This document shows, one piece after another, positions 47,295-56,257 of a stretch of DNA of 64,000 bases (its first letter is position 1; every line of letters starts with the position of its first letter). The DNA comes from Fictibacillus nanhaiensis (lineage in GTDB: Bacteria; Bacillota; Bacilli; Bacillales; Fictibacillaceae). Where the stretch lies: positions 1,240,001 through 1,304,000 of the forward strand of contig JAEACG010000001.1 in NCBI GenBank assembly GCA_016401345.1, in the 5' to 3' direction. Made by a program: the position numbers and the translations under genes. The notes below the pieces were generated by a model. The model worked only from the letters and a program-made list of their open reading frames with translations. It ran no database searches and was not told the DNA's origin.

Positions 47295-47844
47295 ATTTAT
47301 CCCCCCTCTCACCATAGATCTTTTTTAAATGTTTCAGTGCTAAACGTATCCTTCCCTTAACCGTTCCTAAAGGAATGTTCTTTTGCTCTGCAATATCTGA
47401 TTGTGAGTAGCCTTTGAAATAGAACATTTCTACAATGTCTTGCTGCTCTTCTGTTAAAGTAGAAACAGCTTTCTTCAGACCCTCTCTTTCTTCATTCCAT
47501 GTTACGGTTTCTTCTACACTTTCTGTTCGTTCGTAATCTATGTCTTTTTCAAGAATCTCAACTTCATTTTTTTGTTGCTTTCGTATTAAATCAATACAGG
47601 CATTTCGTGTAACGGTTAAAAGCCATGAAGAAAATTTCCCTTTATCCTCTGAATAGAGTCCCTTTTTTCGCCACAGTTTCATAAAAACGTCTTGAACTGC
47701 CTCTTCAGCCAACTCTTTTTGCCTCAACATTTTAAATGAAAAAGAAAACAATAGCTTCTCATATCGATCATACAGCATTTCAAGGGCTTCTTTATTTTCT
47801 TCTTGAACTTTTTGATAAAGTTCGTAATCAGAAGTTCTACCCAT
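47272..47844 (-). CDS. ECF-type RNA polymerase sigma factor
   Basis: 190 residues. Region 2 (ALEMLYDRYEKLLFSFSFKMLRQKELAEEAVQDVFMKLWRK) and region 4 (LTEEQQDIVEMFYFKGYSQSDIAEQKNIPLGTVKGRIRLALKHLKKI) are both complete; region 3 is absent, as in ECF factors. Paired with a RskA-type anti-sigma, resembling SigK/RskA systems of other bacteria. AAAGGAGA precedes the ATG. Autoregulation is likely, but no clear promoter of ECF type was seen. Confidence 0.93.
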   Translation of the reverse strand: MGRTSDYELYQKVQEENKEALEMLYDRYEKLLFSFSFKMLRQKELAEEAVQDVFMKLWRKKGLYSEDKGKFSSWLLTVTRNACIDLIRKQQKNEVEILEKDIDYERTESVEETVTWNEEREGLKKAVSTLTEEQQDIVEMFYFKGYSQSDIAEQKNIPLGTVKGRIRLALKHLKKIYGERGDKYGTENLR

Positions 47845-47980
47845 CTTTTGTCTCCTTTACTGCTCACAGAATAAATCTATCATAACAAAATGAGGCAGTA
47901 TTTGTCTTTTTTTACGATGGATGTATAAAGATAACGTTAAATAAAGCAATTTGGATCACATATTTTCCAACTTTTATCAT

Positions 47981-48006
47981 TAAGTTTCCTTCTATCTTTC
48001 CGATAT
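47981..48006 (+). promoter_or_regulatory. Sigma-D promoter of motAB
   Basis: TAAG (47981-47984), 14-bp spacer, TCCGATAT (47999-48006), 7 of 8 to GCCGATAT and 3 of 4 to TAAA. It lies about 64 bp before motA. Confidence 0.85.
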
Positions 48007-48069
48007 AAAAGAAAATATAGCTCAGGAAAAATAGATACAGAATTTAAAGATAAAGTGAGGAACATCATT

Positions 48070-48855
48070 ATGGATCGCACAACATTAATCGGAGTCATTC
48101 TAGGCATACTTGCGGTAGGTGTCGGGATGTTTTTAAAAGGCGCAAGTCCTACAGCATTATTGAATCCAGCAGCATTGCTTATTATATTTGCCGGAACTGC
48201 AGCAGCTATCCTCATTGCATTTCCATTGAACGAGATCAAAAAAATCCCTGCTCTTTTCAAGATTTTATTCAAAGAACAAAAGCTCATTGATATGAAGGAT
48301 CTAGTAACGATTTTCATTGAATGGGCAACGGTCGCTCGTAAAGAAGGTCTGCTTGCATTAGAACCGAAAGCAGAAGAAGTGGATGACCCTTTCCTTCAAC
48401 AAGGAATTAAGATGATCGTGGACGGACAGCCTCCTGAATTTATTAAAGATGTCTTAATGAAAGACTTAGAAACAATGGAAGAACGTCACGCAAGCAACGC
48501 TACCATCTTTACTCAAGCGGGTACATATGCACCAACTCTCGGTGTCTTAGGTGCAGTAGTAGGTTTAGTCGCGGCACTAGGAAACATGGCCGACATTACA
48601 GCTTTAGGAAAAGCCATTTCAGCAGCCTTTATCGCTACTTTATTCGGTATTTTTTCTGGCTATGTGTTGTGGCATCCTTTCGCTAATAAGTTAAAACGAA
48701 AGTCAAAGAAAGAAATCATGATTAAAGAGATTATGATTGAAGGGCTGTTATCTATTCAAGACGGGACATCCCCAAAAATTTTAGAAGAAAAGCTGTTAAC
48801 TTATATTCCAACTAGCGAACGCGATCAATACAAAGCAGGTGGTTCAGTTGGCTAA
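48070..48855 (+). CDS. motA: Flagellar motor stator protein MotA
   Basis: 261 residues from the ATG at 48070 (GAGG 9 nt upstream). Four membrane segments; the cytoplasmic loop has the Arg and Glu pair that contacts FliG (WATVARKEGLLALEPKAEEVDDPFLQQGIKMIVDG). TYAPTLGVLGAVVGLVAAL is helix 3. MotA5B2 conducts protons (or Na+) to turn the flagellum. Co-transcribed with motB from a sigma-D promoter. Confidence 0.96.
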   Translation: MDRTTLIGVILGILAVGVGMFLKGASPTALLNPAALLIIFAGTAAAILIAFPLNEIKKIPALFKILFKEQKLIDMKDLVTIFIEWATVARKEGLLALEPKAEEVDDPFLQQGIKMIVDGQPPEFIKDVLMKDLETMEERHASNATIFTQAGTYAPTLGVLGAVVGLVAALGNMADITALGKAISAAFIATLFGIFSGYVLWHPFANKLKRKSKKEIMIKEIMIEGLLSIQDGTSPKILEEKLLTYIPTSERDQYKAGGSVG

Positions 48856-49621
48856 AAAGAAAAAGCATCATGACGAACATGTGGATGAATCTTGGCTCAT
48901 TCCTTATGCAGACATGCTCACGCTTTTACTTGCTTTGTTCATCGTATTGTTTGCCATGAGTGAGATCGATGCGCAAAAGTTTAAACAGATGGCAAGTGCT
49001 TTTCGAAATGAGTTCACAGGCGGCACAGGCGTAATGGAAGAACAAGTACCGATCCCTTCTCCTGACTCCACACCAATTCCTGATGCGCAAAAAGAAGTCA
49101 TTTCCAAAGAAGAGAAAGAACGACTTGAAGAAGCGAAGAAAGAACTGGAACAATTAGAAGAGATGGAAAAAAAGATCAATGCTTATATTCAAACAAACAA
49201 GTTAGATTCTAGTCTTCAAACTAAGCTGACAGAAAACGGCTTATTGATCACCATCTTAGATAATGCTTTATTCGATTCTGGTAGTGCAACTGTAAAACCT
49301 GGTTCTAGAGAAATCGGCAAAAAATTATCTGATCTACTCGTTACCACGCCACCACGAAATATTGTTATCGCGGGCCATACAGATAACGTACCGATCAGCA
49401 CGGCAAACTTTCAATCAAACTGGGAACTCAGCGCGTTAAGAGGGATTAACTTTATGCGCGTTCTGCTTGAGAATCCTTCATTGAAACCGAACCAGGTCAG
49501 CGCAAGCGGTTATGGAGAATATCGTCCAAAGTCAGAGAATAAAACTCCAGAGGGACGAGCAAAAAACCGTCGTGTTGAAGTACTTGTACTGCCAAATGTT
49601 AGTTTGAAATCTGTACAGTGA
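48848..49621 (+). CDS. motB: Flagellar motor stator protein MotB
   Basis: 257 residues from the TTG at 48848, which overlaps the motA stop by 8 bp and has AGGTGG upstream; this gives the usual start MAKKKKHHDEHVDESW. One membrane helix with the ion-carrying Asp in PYADMLTLLLALFIVLFA, then a linker coiled coil, then an OmpA-like peptidoglycan-binding domain (IVIAGHTDNVPI ... NWELSALRG ... NRRVEVLVLPN). Together with MotA it forms the stator. Confidence 0.96.
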   Translation: MAKKKKHHDEHVDESWLIPYADMLTLLLALFIVLFAMSEIDAQKFKQMASAFRNEFTGGTGVMEEQVPIPSPDSTPIPDAQKEVISKEEKERLEEAKKELEQLEEMEKKINAYIQTNKLDSSLQTKLTENGLLITILDNALFDSGSATVKPGSREIGKKLSDLLVTTPPRNIVIAGHTDNVPISTANFQSNWELSALRGINFMRVLLENPSLKPNQVSASGYGEYRPKSENKTPEGRAKNRRVEVLVLPNVSLKSVQ

Positions 49622-49674
49622 TTTGGCGGCTTAATGCGGTGGCGGTGTTAAAAGATATGTGGAGAGGCTATGGG

Positions 49675-49710
49675 AATCGAGCATAAATCCTGAGAACCGA
49701 GTATAATCAC
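49675..49710. repeat. Short array, family ATCGAGCATAAAT (two units)
   Basis: ATCGAGCATAAATCC and the diverged ACCGAGTATAATC have CGA anchors 20 bp apart (49678 and 49698). The unit matches the array at 2711-2770 (ATCGATCATAAATYCC). It lies between the converging motB and protease genes. Confidence 0.65.
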
Positions 49711-49742
49711 TAATCTTACGTAGACTTTCTTCATAAATTCAC

Positions 49743-49799
49743 AAAAAAACTGGCTCCACGAAGTGGCATTAACCACTATCAAAGAAGCCAGTTTTTATT
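49743..49799. terminator. Two-way terminator between motB and the M48 protease
   Basis: AAAACTGGCT and AGCCAGTTTT form the outer stem; an inner CCAC/GTGG pairing adds structure. A-run and T-run on either side. Confidence 0.88.
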
Positions 49800-49800
49800 T

Positions 49801-51066
49801 TTATTCCATCTTTTTACTCGTTTTATAGCTATCTAAGAAATGAATACGCTCGAGCATGGTCGGATGACCATATAAAAACCATTTTACGATTTTTGGTGGG
49901 TTTACTTCACTTAAAGAAACGGTTGCAAGTTCTTGAAATGCCCCTACTGCTGCTTTCGGGTTGTTTGTCATCTGAATCGCATACAGATCAGCGTCACGTT
50001 CTGCTTTTCTCGAGACCGCATTTTCCAGTGGAGATACGGCAAAGCTCAATAATGAAAAGATCAATAGCAATGCAGGAAGTGCCGCTAAATCTCCTACTCC
50101 CTTTATTCCCCATGTCTTGCCGTACTTCTCTATCCATTTTCGATAGATCATATTTCCGAGCCATAATCCTAAGAACGAGAGAACCACCGATGAAATCAAG
50201 TTCCAATACAGATGGTTCATCACATAATGTCCGATCTCATGGGCCATTACGAACAGAACTTGGTTATCACTCAATTTATTAAGTGTTGTATCCCATAGGA
50301 CGATCCGTAGATTTGATCCGATTCCGTTAACATACGCATTTAATGCATTTGTTTTTTCAGACATGTTCACTTCATAAACATTTTCTGCCGGAATGTCCGC
50401 TCTTTCCGCAATATCTAGAATTTTACCCTTTAACACTTCATCTTGCAGCGGATAGAACTTGTTATACAAAGGATCGATTACAACGGGCTGGATGAAATAA
50501 AGAAACAAAGTAAACGGAACGGAAAGCAGCCAAGCGTATAGCCACCATCTTTTTTCATATTTTTTGATCAGCCAATACATAACAGCAACCATCACAGTTG
50601 TTAATAACCAGTTGATCCAGAAATCCACTAACCCATCTCTCATCCAGCTGTGAAAAGATTGAACGGATATATTAAAGCTTTTGGAAACGGTAAAACTGTA
50701 GTAGCGTAGTGGGAATGTTAACACCCAGCTAGCAAATGAAAGCAAAAGCACGTAGATTCCAGTGTGAACAATAGAGAACCTTGTTAAACCGCTAGATGCT
50801 TTTCGGAACCATCTTGATAATCCGAATCCTAGAACAAACAAATAGATCAACCACTCGAGCGGCACAGATATGAAGTAGATAAAATCCTTTATTCTTGAAA
50901 AATCAGTGCTAAGTTCCAGTTCACGGTCTGTCATAAAGACTGCTGGATCCGCAGCAGAGCCCTTCAGATGCACAGGCAAGTTTGCGTCTGCTCCTTGAAA
51001 CAAATAGAACCACATCAAACCCGCGTATATAGCAAAGCCGATCACAAAAAGTAACGATTTTTTCAA
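49801..51066 (-). CDS. M48 (Ste24-like) membrane zinc metallopeptidase, YhfN-like
   Basis: 421 residues with several membrane segments. The zinc site HEIGH is at 276-280 and the third ligand Glu lies in SRKAERDADLYAIQM. The N-terminal CAAX-protease-1 domain is present. Bacterial relatives act on membrane or exported proteins; the substrate is unknown. GGGGGCGC precedes the ATG. Monocistronic. Confidence 0.92.
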   Translation of the reverse strand: MKKSLLFVIGFAIYAGLMWFYLFQGADANLPVHLKGSAADPAVFMTDRELELSTDFSRIKDFIYFISVPLEWLIYLFVLGFGLSRWFRKASSGLTRFSIVHTGIYVLLLSFASWVLTFPLRYYSFTVSKSFNISVQSFHSWMRDGLVDFWINWLLTTVMVAVMYWLIKKYEKRWWLYAWLLSVPFTLFLYFIQPVVIDPLYNKFYPLQDEVLKGKILDIAERADIPAENVYEVNMSEKTNALNAYVNGIGSNLRIVLWDTTLNKLSDNQVLFVMAHEIGHYVMNHLYWNLISSVVLSFLGLWLGNMIYRKWIEKYGKTWGIKGVGDLAALPALLLIFSLLSFAVSPLENAVSRKAERDADLYAIQMTNNPKAAVGAFQELATVSLSEVNPPKIVKWFLYGHPTMLERIHFLDSYKTSKKME

Positions 51067-51154
51067 AGCATGCGCCCCCCTTTATTACCTACTATAAAGT
51101 GTAGGGCGATTTGTCCAAATTAGAACAAGCTTTCATAAAATACTTTGTAAAAAC

Positions 51155-51982
51155 TTAAAGAGCATTTGCAAGGGTCGGGACGATATGAAGGTTTTCATGA
51201 TCTACTTCTATAGAATTCGGCTGAATGTAAACCGCTTTTAATCCCATAAGAAGTGCAGGTGCGATTTCATTTATAAAATTATCACCGATCGATACCGCTT
51301 CATGAGGCTTTATACCGTATTCATTCAATATCGTCTGGAGCTTTTCTTTCGTCTTCAACGGTTTTTCACTCTCGGTATAGAGAGCATGGAACATTCCATC
51401 TAGCTCCAACTCACTTAACAAGCGTTTTACATCTTCTCTTTCACTGTTCGTTAAAAGGACTACCTTTTTCTTTTCCTTGAAAAGTTTCAAAGCCTGTTTA
51501 AGACCAGGTGTTTTCGATAGCTGGAACTGATCAGTTACCATGTACTCTTTTGTCGCGTTATAGCATTCCCACGTATCTGCTTGCTTCACACCGAAATGCA
51601 TAGCTGTAGCATATGGCAGCCACCATCCATCACCGATCGCGATCAATCGTTCAAAGTCATATACAAGTTCGCCGGAGAATTCTTTTTTCACTCTATCCTC
51701 TGGCCACTCTGTTCCATCAAAGGATGTTACTTTTGTTACTTGCAGTGTCATTGGATCGACGGTAACACTTGCATCATTTTTAATATCATACACTTTACCG
51801 ATTGCAACAGGGTGTGTCCCGTTCTTCATACTTTCATATGTATCCCAAAAGTCTTTCTTTTTCTCATCAGATACCCTTTTTTGTAACAATCTACAGTAAT
51901 AATCGAAATGGTCTGTATCTTCATATAGCGTTCCGTCCAGATCAAAAATAAGCAACTTCGCATCATCAATAATCGATTTCAC
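51155..51982 (-). CDS. HAD-superfamily hydrolase
   Basis: 275 residues, start GTG (51980-51982) after GGAGGGAT. HAD motifs: I IFDLDGTLYE (nucleophile Asp), II LLTNSE, III Lys in KPLKTK, IV SIGDNFINEI. A large cap insert (about 55-155) is unlike the common small-phosphatase type. Probably a phosphatase; substrate unknown. It ends without a clear terminator and is followed on the same strand by the protease gene 88 bp on. Confidence 0.88.
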   Translation of the reverse strand: MKSIIDDAKLLIFDLDGTLYEDTDHFDYYCRLLQKRVSDEKKKDFWDTYESMKNGTHPVAIGKVYDIKNDASVTVDPMTLQVTKVTSFDGTEWPEDRVKKEFSGELVYDFERLIAIGDGWWLPYATAMHFGVKQADTWECYNATKEYMVTDQFQLSKTPGLKQALKLFKEKKKVVLLTNSEREDVKRLLSELELDGMFHALYTESEKPLKTKEKLQTILNEYGIKPHEAVSIGDNFINEIAPALLMGLKAVYIQPNSIEVDHENLHIVPTLANAL

Positions 51983-52042
51983 GTCTCATCCCTCCTTCTT
52001 TCATTGTAGTAATCCTAATCAAAAAAAGTAAAGAAAAGTACG

Positions 52043-52099
52043 TTGACATAAATTTACTAATCTTGTATGTTATAAGTGTACTATACACAGTAATACACA
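52043..52099 (+). promoter_or_regulatory. Promoter and YtrA-type operator of the GntR-ABC operon
   Basis: TTGACA (52043-52048), 17-bp spacer, TATGTT (52066-52071). Just downstream AGTGTA (52075-52080), 13 bp and TACACA (52094-52099) match the YtrA operator I recall from B. subtilis (AGTGTA-N13-TACACT) in all but one base. Confidence 0.85.
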
Positions 52100-52125
52100 C
52101 ATATAGTATATAAAGGTGGGATAAC

Positions 52126-52530
52126 ATGATATTGAATTTAGATCCCCGAAGCAATACACCGATATGGGAACAAGTTGTTCATCAGATCAAAGAACTGATC
52201 TTGCGAGAAATTTTGTTGCCAGAAGAAAAATTGCCTTCGGTACGCGAACTATCAGGAACATTACTGATCAATCCAAATACAGTGAGTAAAGCTTATCAAG
52301 AGTTAGAACGCCAAGGCATCATTGAGACATTGCGAGGAAAAGGCACGTTTGTTTCCGCTTCTATCATTCCTAAAGCAGATGATCAGAAGACAACAGAACT
52401 CAAACAACAGCTGAAGCAGCTAATTATTGACGCTTCCTATCTTGGTATCGATCACCAAACATTATCAAAGTGGTTGAAAAACTTTTCAGAAGAGCTTGGG
52501 GGTAAAAACAGTCATGCTGAAAGTGAATAA
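52126..52530 (+). CDS. GntR-family repressor, YtrA subfamily
   Basis: 134 residues. N-terminal winged helix IWEQVVHQIKELILREILLPEEKLPSVRELSGTLLINPNTVSKAYQELERQGIIETLRGKGTFV; a short helical C-terminus as in the YtrA group, which lacks the large effector domain. In Bacillus, YtrA represses ABC operons induced by wall-active antibiotics. The next gene overlaps it by 17 bp and the matching operator lies upstream, so it likely represses its own operon. Confidence 0.92.
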   Translation: MILNLDPRSNTPIWEQVVHQIKELILREILLPEEKLPSVRELSGTLLINPNTVSKAYQELERQGIIETLRGKGTFVSASIIPKADDQKTTELKQQLKQLIIDASYLGIDHQTLSKWLKNFSEELGGKNSHAESE

Positions 52531-53398
52531 TATTAGTAAAACGATAGAGGATTCTCAAGTGTTAGACCATGTGAACATCACACTGGAACCAGGTACGATT
52601 GCAGGTTTAGTCGGAAGAAATGGTGTTGGAAAGTCTACGCTACTTCGCGTAATCGCAGGCATATTAGATCCGGATGAAGGTGAAGTGTTCTTTAATAACA
52701 CAGATATTCATCAAAATCCTGAGATTAAACAAAAGATTACTTATGTTCCAGATTCGACTGAGATTTTAAAGAGTTATAGCGTTAAAGAAATCGTAAAGCT
52801 ATATGATGCAATTTATGAAGATTTTGATGTTGTATACTTCTACTCTCTTCTAGACCGCTTTAAACTTCCTAAAAATAAAAAAATCAGAACATATTCCAAA
52901 GGCATGAAGGCGCTGTTCTTAATGATCCTTTCTTTTTCAACGAAATCGGATCTTATCATTTTAGATGAACCAACAAACGGACTTGACCCTATCGTAAAAA
53001 GAAATATCTTGCAATTTATTATTGAAGAAGTGAGTGAGCGACAGCTATGCGTTCTTATCTCTACTCATCATTTAGAGGAAGTAGAGAAGATGGCAGATGT
53101 TCTTATCATGATTAAAGAAGGACGAATTGAATCCACAACCTCTATCGAGGATGCAAAATCATCGTTCCGTAAAGTTCAAGTGGTTTACAAACACTCTCTG
53201 CCTGAAAAGATCGAGCAATTGAACAACGTGAACATCTTAAATCAAACAGGACGTGTCTATACATTGATGATCAAAGGAAACATTGAAGCGACACTCCAAA
53301 AGATGAACGGAGAAAATCCGCTATTGTTAGAAGAACTACCTATGACTCTCGAAGATATTTTCATTTCAACACTTGGAGGTGAATCACATGTTTCATAA
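52514..53398 (+). CDS. ABC transporter ATP-binding protein, YtrB-like
   Basis: 294 residues from the ATG at 52514. Walker A GRNGVGKST (34-42), signature YSKGM (127-131, a non-canonical form often seen in this group), Walker B LIILDE (147-152). It pairs with the following permease. The N-terminal start is set by GGGGG 11 nt upstream, inside the repressor gene. Confidence 0.92.
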   Translation: MLKVNNISKTIEDSQVLDHVNITLEPGTIAGLVGRNGVGKSTLLRVIAGILDPDEGEVFFNNTDIHQNPEIKQKITYVPDSTEILKSYSVKEIVKLYDAIYEDFDVVYFYSLLDRFKLPKNKKIRTYSKGMKALFLMILSFSTKSDLIILDEPTNGLDPIVKRNILQFIIEEVSERQLCVLISTHHLEEVEKMADVLIMIKEGRIESTTSIEDAKSSFRKVQVVYKHSLPEKIEQLNNVNILNQTGRVYTLMIKGNIEATLQKMNGENPLLLEELPMTLEDIFISTLGGESHVS

Positions 53399-54437
53399 AG
53401 CATTGTGGATGAGGAACCAAAAACTAGGAAGCCCTGCCGTATGGGGGATCTATATTTCATTGTTCTTGTTTTTACCGTATTCTTTCTTTGGAAAAGCCCA
53501 AACCATGTTAACTCAAAAAAATGATCCTTATGCGGATGCACCTGAAAACTATTACATGAACTTTCATTTTACTGGTGCAGATATCGTAGTTTTCTTATTT
53601 TTGATCGTAGGATTAGCTGCTCTTCTAGTCGGCAGTGAAAGAACGACTCATGCGACTGACCTAACGTTCTCACTCCCTTTTAAACGTAAAGATATCTTTC
53701 TATCAAAATGGATTTTTGGAGTAGGTCATATCATAACAGGTCTGTTAATCAACTTGCTATTATGTATGCTAATTGTAAAGTTTACGATTCTTTCAGAAGT
53801 AACAGATGCTGCATTTCTTTTGAAATTCATGATGGTGGTTATTCCGTTCTCGATCGCTATTTTCTCTTTTAGTCTTTTTATTGGAACGATTGCAGGAAAT
53901 TTAATTTCTCAACTAGTATTAAGTGGGATCTTTTTATTCTTTCCACTCGGTTTTATATCTCTTATAGTTTCATTTTTAGAATATCACGGGATTTCTATCA
54001 ATCATAATGCACCATCTACTGTATTATTTAACGATTTGATCAACAGTTTCACACTGCCAATTCCTATTATAGAATTTCGTTATTATATAGATCTCTCAGA
54101 TAATTCTTTTACTGATTTCTCACATATACCATATGTCATGTTACTGATTCCACTGGCTTATACGATTCTATCCGTAGCTTTTGGAACGTGGCTATTTAGC
54201 AGAACTAAGAACGAGAACAACGGTAGATTACTTGTATTCGAAAAAGGAAGAGGATTCTTTACCTTTGGCGTTGTATTGTGCTTTGCTCTAACGTTCGGAA
54301 TGTTAGGTGGCGGTATATTTGGCGACTATGATTCTAGATCGCTTATAGGCTATTACCTATCTGCAACAATAGGTGGCGTGTTAGCATTCTTCATGTTAAA
54401 AAAATTGATACATTTCCGTATGCAGTTTGGCAAATAA
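53388..54437 (+). CDS. ABC transporter permease of the YtrA-controlled operon
   Basis: 349 residues from the ATG at 53388 (GGAGGTG upstream). Seven or so membrane segments and the ERTTHATDLTFSLPFKRKDIFLSKWIFG motif of ABC-2 permeases. A conserved GGGIFGDYDSRSLIGYY loop near the end. Likely exports or senses a wall-targeting compound, by analogy with ytr and yhc operons. The operon ends at the terminator at 54442. Confidence 0.88.
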   Translation: MFHKALWMRNQKLGSPAVWGIYISLFLFLPYSFFGKAQTMLTQKNDPYADAPENYYMNFHFTGADIVVFLFLIVGLAALLVGSERTTHATDLTFSLPFKRKDIFLSKWIFGVGHIITGLLINLLLCMLIVKFTILSEVTDAAFLLKFMMVVIPFSIAIFSFSLFIGTIAGNLISQLVLSGIFLFFPLGFISLIVSFLEYHGISINHNAPSTVLFNDLINSFTLPIPIIEFRYYIDLSDNSFTDFSHIPYVMLLIPLAYTILSVAFGTWLFSRTKNENNGRLLVFEKGRGFFTFGVVLCFALTFGMLGGGIFGDYDSRSLIGYYLSATIGGVLAFFMLKKLIHFRMQFGK

Positions 54438-54441
54438 TGAG

Positions 54442-54470
54442 AAGAGCGGACAACATGTTCGCTCTTTTTT
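54442..54470 (+). terminator. Terminator of the GntR-ABC operon
   Basis: AAGAGCG with CGCTCTT and inner ACA/TGT pairs (one mismatch), followed by six T. Confidence 0.88.
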
Positions 54471-54528
54471 GTTTGCCTTATTTTTGTTTGGGCATCCTGA
54501 TAACAGCACTTGTAAATGAGGGATGACG

Positions 54529-55221
54529 ATGGATGGAATCTTAATCACGATCTATAGAACAGTTCTAGGCTTTGCCTTTTTGTTGATGCTCATGAGGTTA
54601 CTCGGAAAAAAACAACTTGGTGAACTGACTTTTTTCAACTATGCAACAGGCATCGCAATGGGAAATATCATCGGAGACATGGTCGTTCATAAAGAGATTA
54701 CGGTTTGGGAGAGTTTGGCGTCTCTGAGCTTCTGGGCGTTGGCCGTATTCGGCATAGAATTTCTCAATCGCCATTCTCCCCTGCTTACAAAACTCACGAA
54801 GAGTCAGCCTACGATCGTTATAAAAAAGGGACAGATCATGCAAAAAGAGCTGAAACGAATGCAGATGTCGATGGATGATTTATTGATGCTGCTCAGGATC
54901 AGTGCGGTCTTTGATATTACGGAAGTAGAGTATGCGGTTATGGAGCCTAACGGACAACTCAGTGTGTTAAAAAAGCCACTTAAAGACTCTGTGACAAAAG
55001 AAGATTTGAACCTCCCACCGGAAGCACCTCAATACTTACCAACCATGTTGATCTCAAACGGTGAGAAAATAGATCAGCCCTTTAAGGAATATAGCTTGTC
55101 AGATGATTGGTTAGATCAGCAATTAAAGAGTGCGGGTTATCAAGATGTTAAAGAGGTCTTCTTTGCACAGCTGCAAGATGATGGTGAAGTATTTTTTGTA
55201 AAAAAAGAAAAAAGCAGCTGA
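54529..55221 (+). CDS. DUF421 (YetF-family) membrane protein
   Basis: 230 residues from the ATG at 54529 (GAGGG upstream); an ATG two codons earlier is possible. Three N-terminal membrane helices (YRTVLGFAFLLMLMRLLGKKQLGELTFFNYATGIAMGNIIGDMV), then a cytosolic DUF421 domain with SQPTIVIKKGQIM, MDDLLMLLR and VEYAVMEPNGQLSVL. YetF-type proteins are linked to spore membrane and germination properties. Two-way terminator follows. Confidence 0.9.
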   Translation: MDGILITIYRTVLGFAFLLMLMRLLGKKQLGELTFFNYATGIAMGNIIGDMVVHKEITVWESLASLSFWALAVFGIEFLNRHSPLLTKLTKSQPTIVIKKGQIMQKELKRMQMSMDDLLMLLRISAVFDITEVEYAVMEPNGQLSVLKKPLKDSVTKEDLNLPPEAPQYLPTMLISNGEKIDQPFKEYSLSDDWLDQQLKSAGYQDVKEVFFAQLQDDGEVFFVKKEKSS

Positions 55222-55243
55222 GATCAATGTCAGCTGCTTTTCT
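55211..55243. terminator. Two-way terminator
   Basis: AAAGCAGCTGA and TCAGCTGCTTT (11-bp stem) between the converging DUF421 and glpQ genes. It overlaps the DUF421 stop. Confidence 0.9.
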
Positions 55244-55246
55244 TCA

Positions 55247-56107
55247 TTATTTCCCTTTTTTCACTTCATGAAGCAGATCTGGGAAGTTGGTGAAAATACC
55301 TGTTACACCCCAATCGATCAGTTTTTGCATCTCTTCTTTTTCATTTACAGTATACGGATGAATCTCGAGACCGTTCTGAACCACTTTTTGTACATACTCG
55401 CGGTCGATCATATCGCTGTTTGGCCCGATTCCCATCGCATATTGTTTGATGGATTGAACTTCTTCATCCGTTAACTCAGCAGGACTTGTATACTCTAAAA
55501 GTTGAACAAGTTTCACGGACGGATCGAGCTTGTTCATTTTCAAAAGACTTTCAGAGCTGAATGATTGAACCAACAGCTTATCTTTATTAATTCCATACTC
55601 ATTTACTTCATCAAGAAGCTTTTGTTCCATACCCGGATAAACTTCAGGTGATTTTGTTTCAATATAATAGTTCTCATTCTTTCCAAACGTTTCAAATACT
55701 TCTTTTAATGTTGGTACTTGAAGGCCTTCGTATTTTGCTTTTGCTTGTTCTGGATATTTTTCATTGAACCAGCTACCTGCATCAAGCTGTTTAATCTCTT
55801 CTAGAGTATAATCTTTTACTTGACCTGTACCGTTCGTTGTACGATCCAGCGTCTCGTCATGCATAGCAATTAACTCACCATCTTTTGTCATCTGAAGATC
55901 AACTTCAATGTAGTCTCCATGCATTCTTTCACCCATCTTATAAGAAGTGATCGTGTGTTCTGGTGCATAACCAGAAGCTCCTCGATGCGCAACATTTAAG
56001 ATATCTTTATGTTTTTCTTTTGCATCAACCATTGAACTATCAGCCCCTATCAATGTAAGACTTAGTGCTAAAGCTCCTATACCCGTTTTTATTAATTTCT
56101 TCATCAT
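55247..56107 (-). CDS. glpQ: Secreted glycerophosphodiester phosphodiesterase
   Basis: 286 residues. Signal peptide (MMKKLIKTGIGALALSLTLIGADSSMVDA), then a GDPD TIM barrel with NVAHRGASGYAPEHT (catalytic His, substrate Arg), YIEVDLQMTKDGELIAMHD (Glu, Asp and second His) and FTNFPDLL. It cleaves glycerophosphodiesters from phospholipids or teichoic acid to glycerol-3-phosphate. In B. subtilis glpQ also degrades teichoic acid under phosphate limitation. No clear Pho box was seen. Confidence 0.93.
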   Translation of the reverse strand: MMKKLIKTGIGALALSLTLIGADSSMVDAKEKHKDILNVAHRGASGYAPEHTITSYKMGERMHGDYIEVDLQMTKDGELIAMHDETLDRTTNGTGQVKDYTLEEIKQLDAGSWFNEKYPEQAKAKYEGLQVPTLKEVFETFGKNENYYIETKSPEVYPGMEQKLLDEVNEYGINKDKLLVQSFSSESLLKMNKLDPSVKLVQLLEYTSPAELTDEEVQSIKQYAMGIGPNSDMIDREYVQKVVQNGLEIHPYTVNEKEEMQKLIDWGVTGIFTNFPDLLHEVKKGK

Positions 56108-56211
56108 GTTGCACTCTCCCTTTGTTGTAAATGAACTACATTGTCACTGTAACAAGGGAATGTGAACCTGCTTTTGCATTTCTGTAAATCACGTATGAAG
56201 TTTTTGTATAC

Positions 56212-56248
56212 AAAAAAAGCTTGTCCGAAATGTTCGAACCAGCTTTTG
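56212..56248 (-). terminator. Terminator of the Cof-type HAD gene
   Basis: AAAGCTGGTTCGAA and TTCGGACAAGCTTT pair at 13 of 14 positions, then seven T on the minus strand. Confidence 0.92.
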
Positions 56249-56257
56249 TAAGTGCTA

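Noticed and set aside
47845-47981. ECF-type autoregulatory promoter for the sigma/anti-sigma operon
   Set aside because: AACGTT and CGTA occur on the minus strand but their spacing (19 bp from AAC) does not fit known ECF promoters.
56108-56200. PhoP boxes upstream of glpQ
   Set aside because: TTCACA and GTTACA are 13 bp apart rather than the 11-bp period expected.
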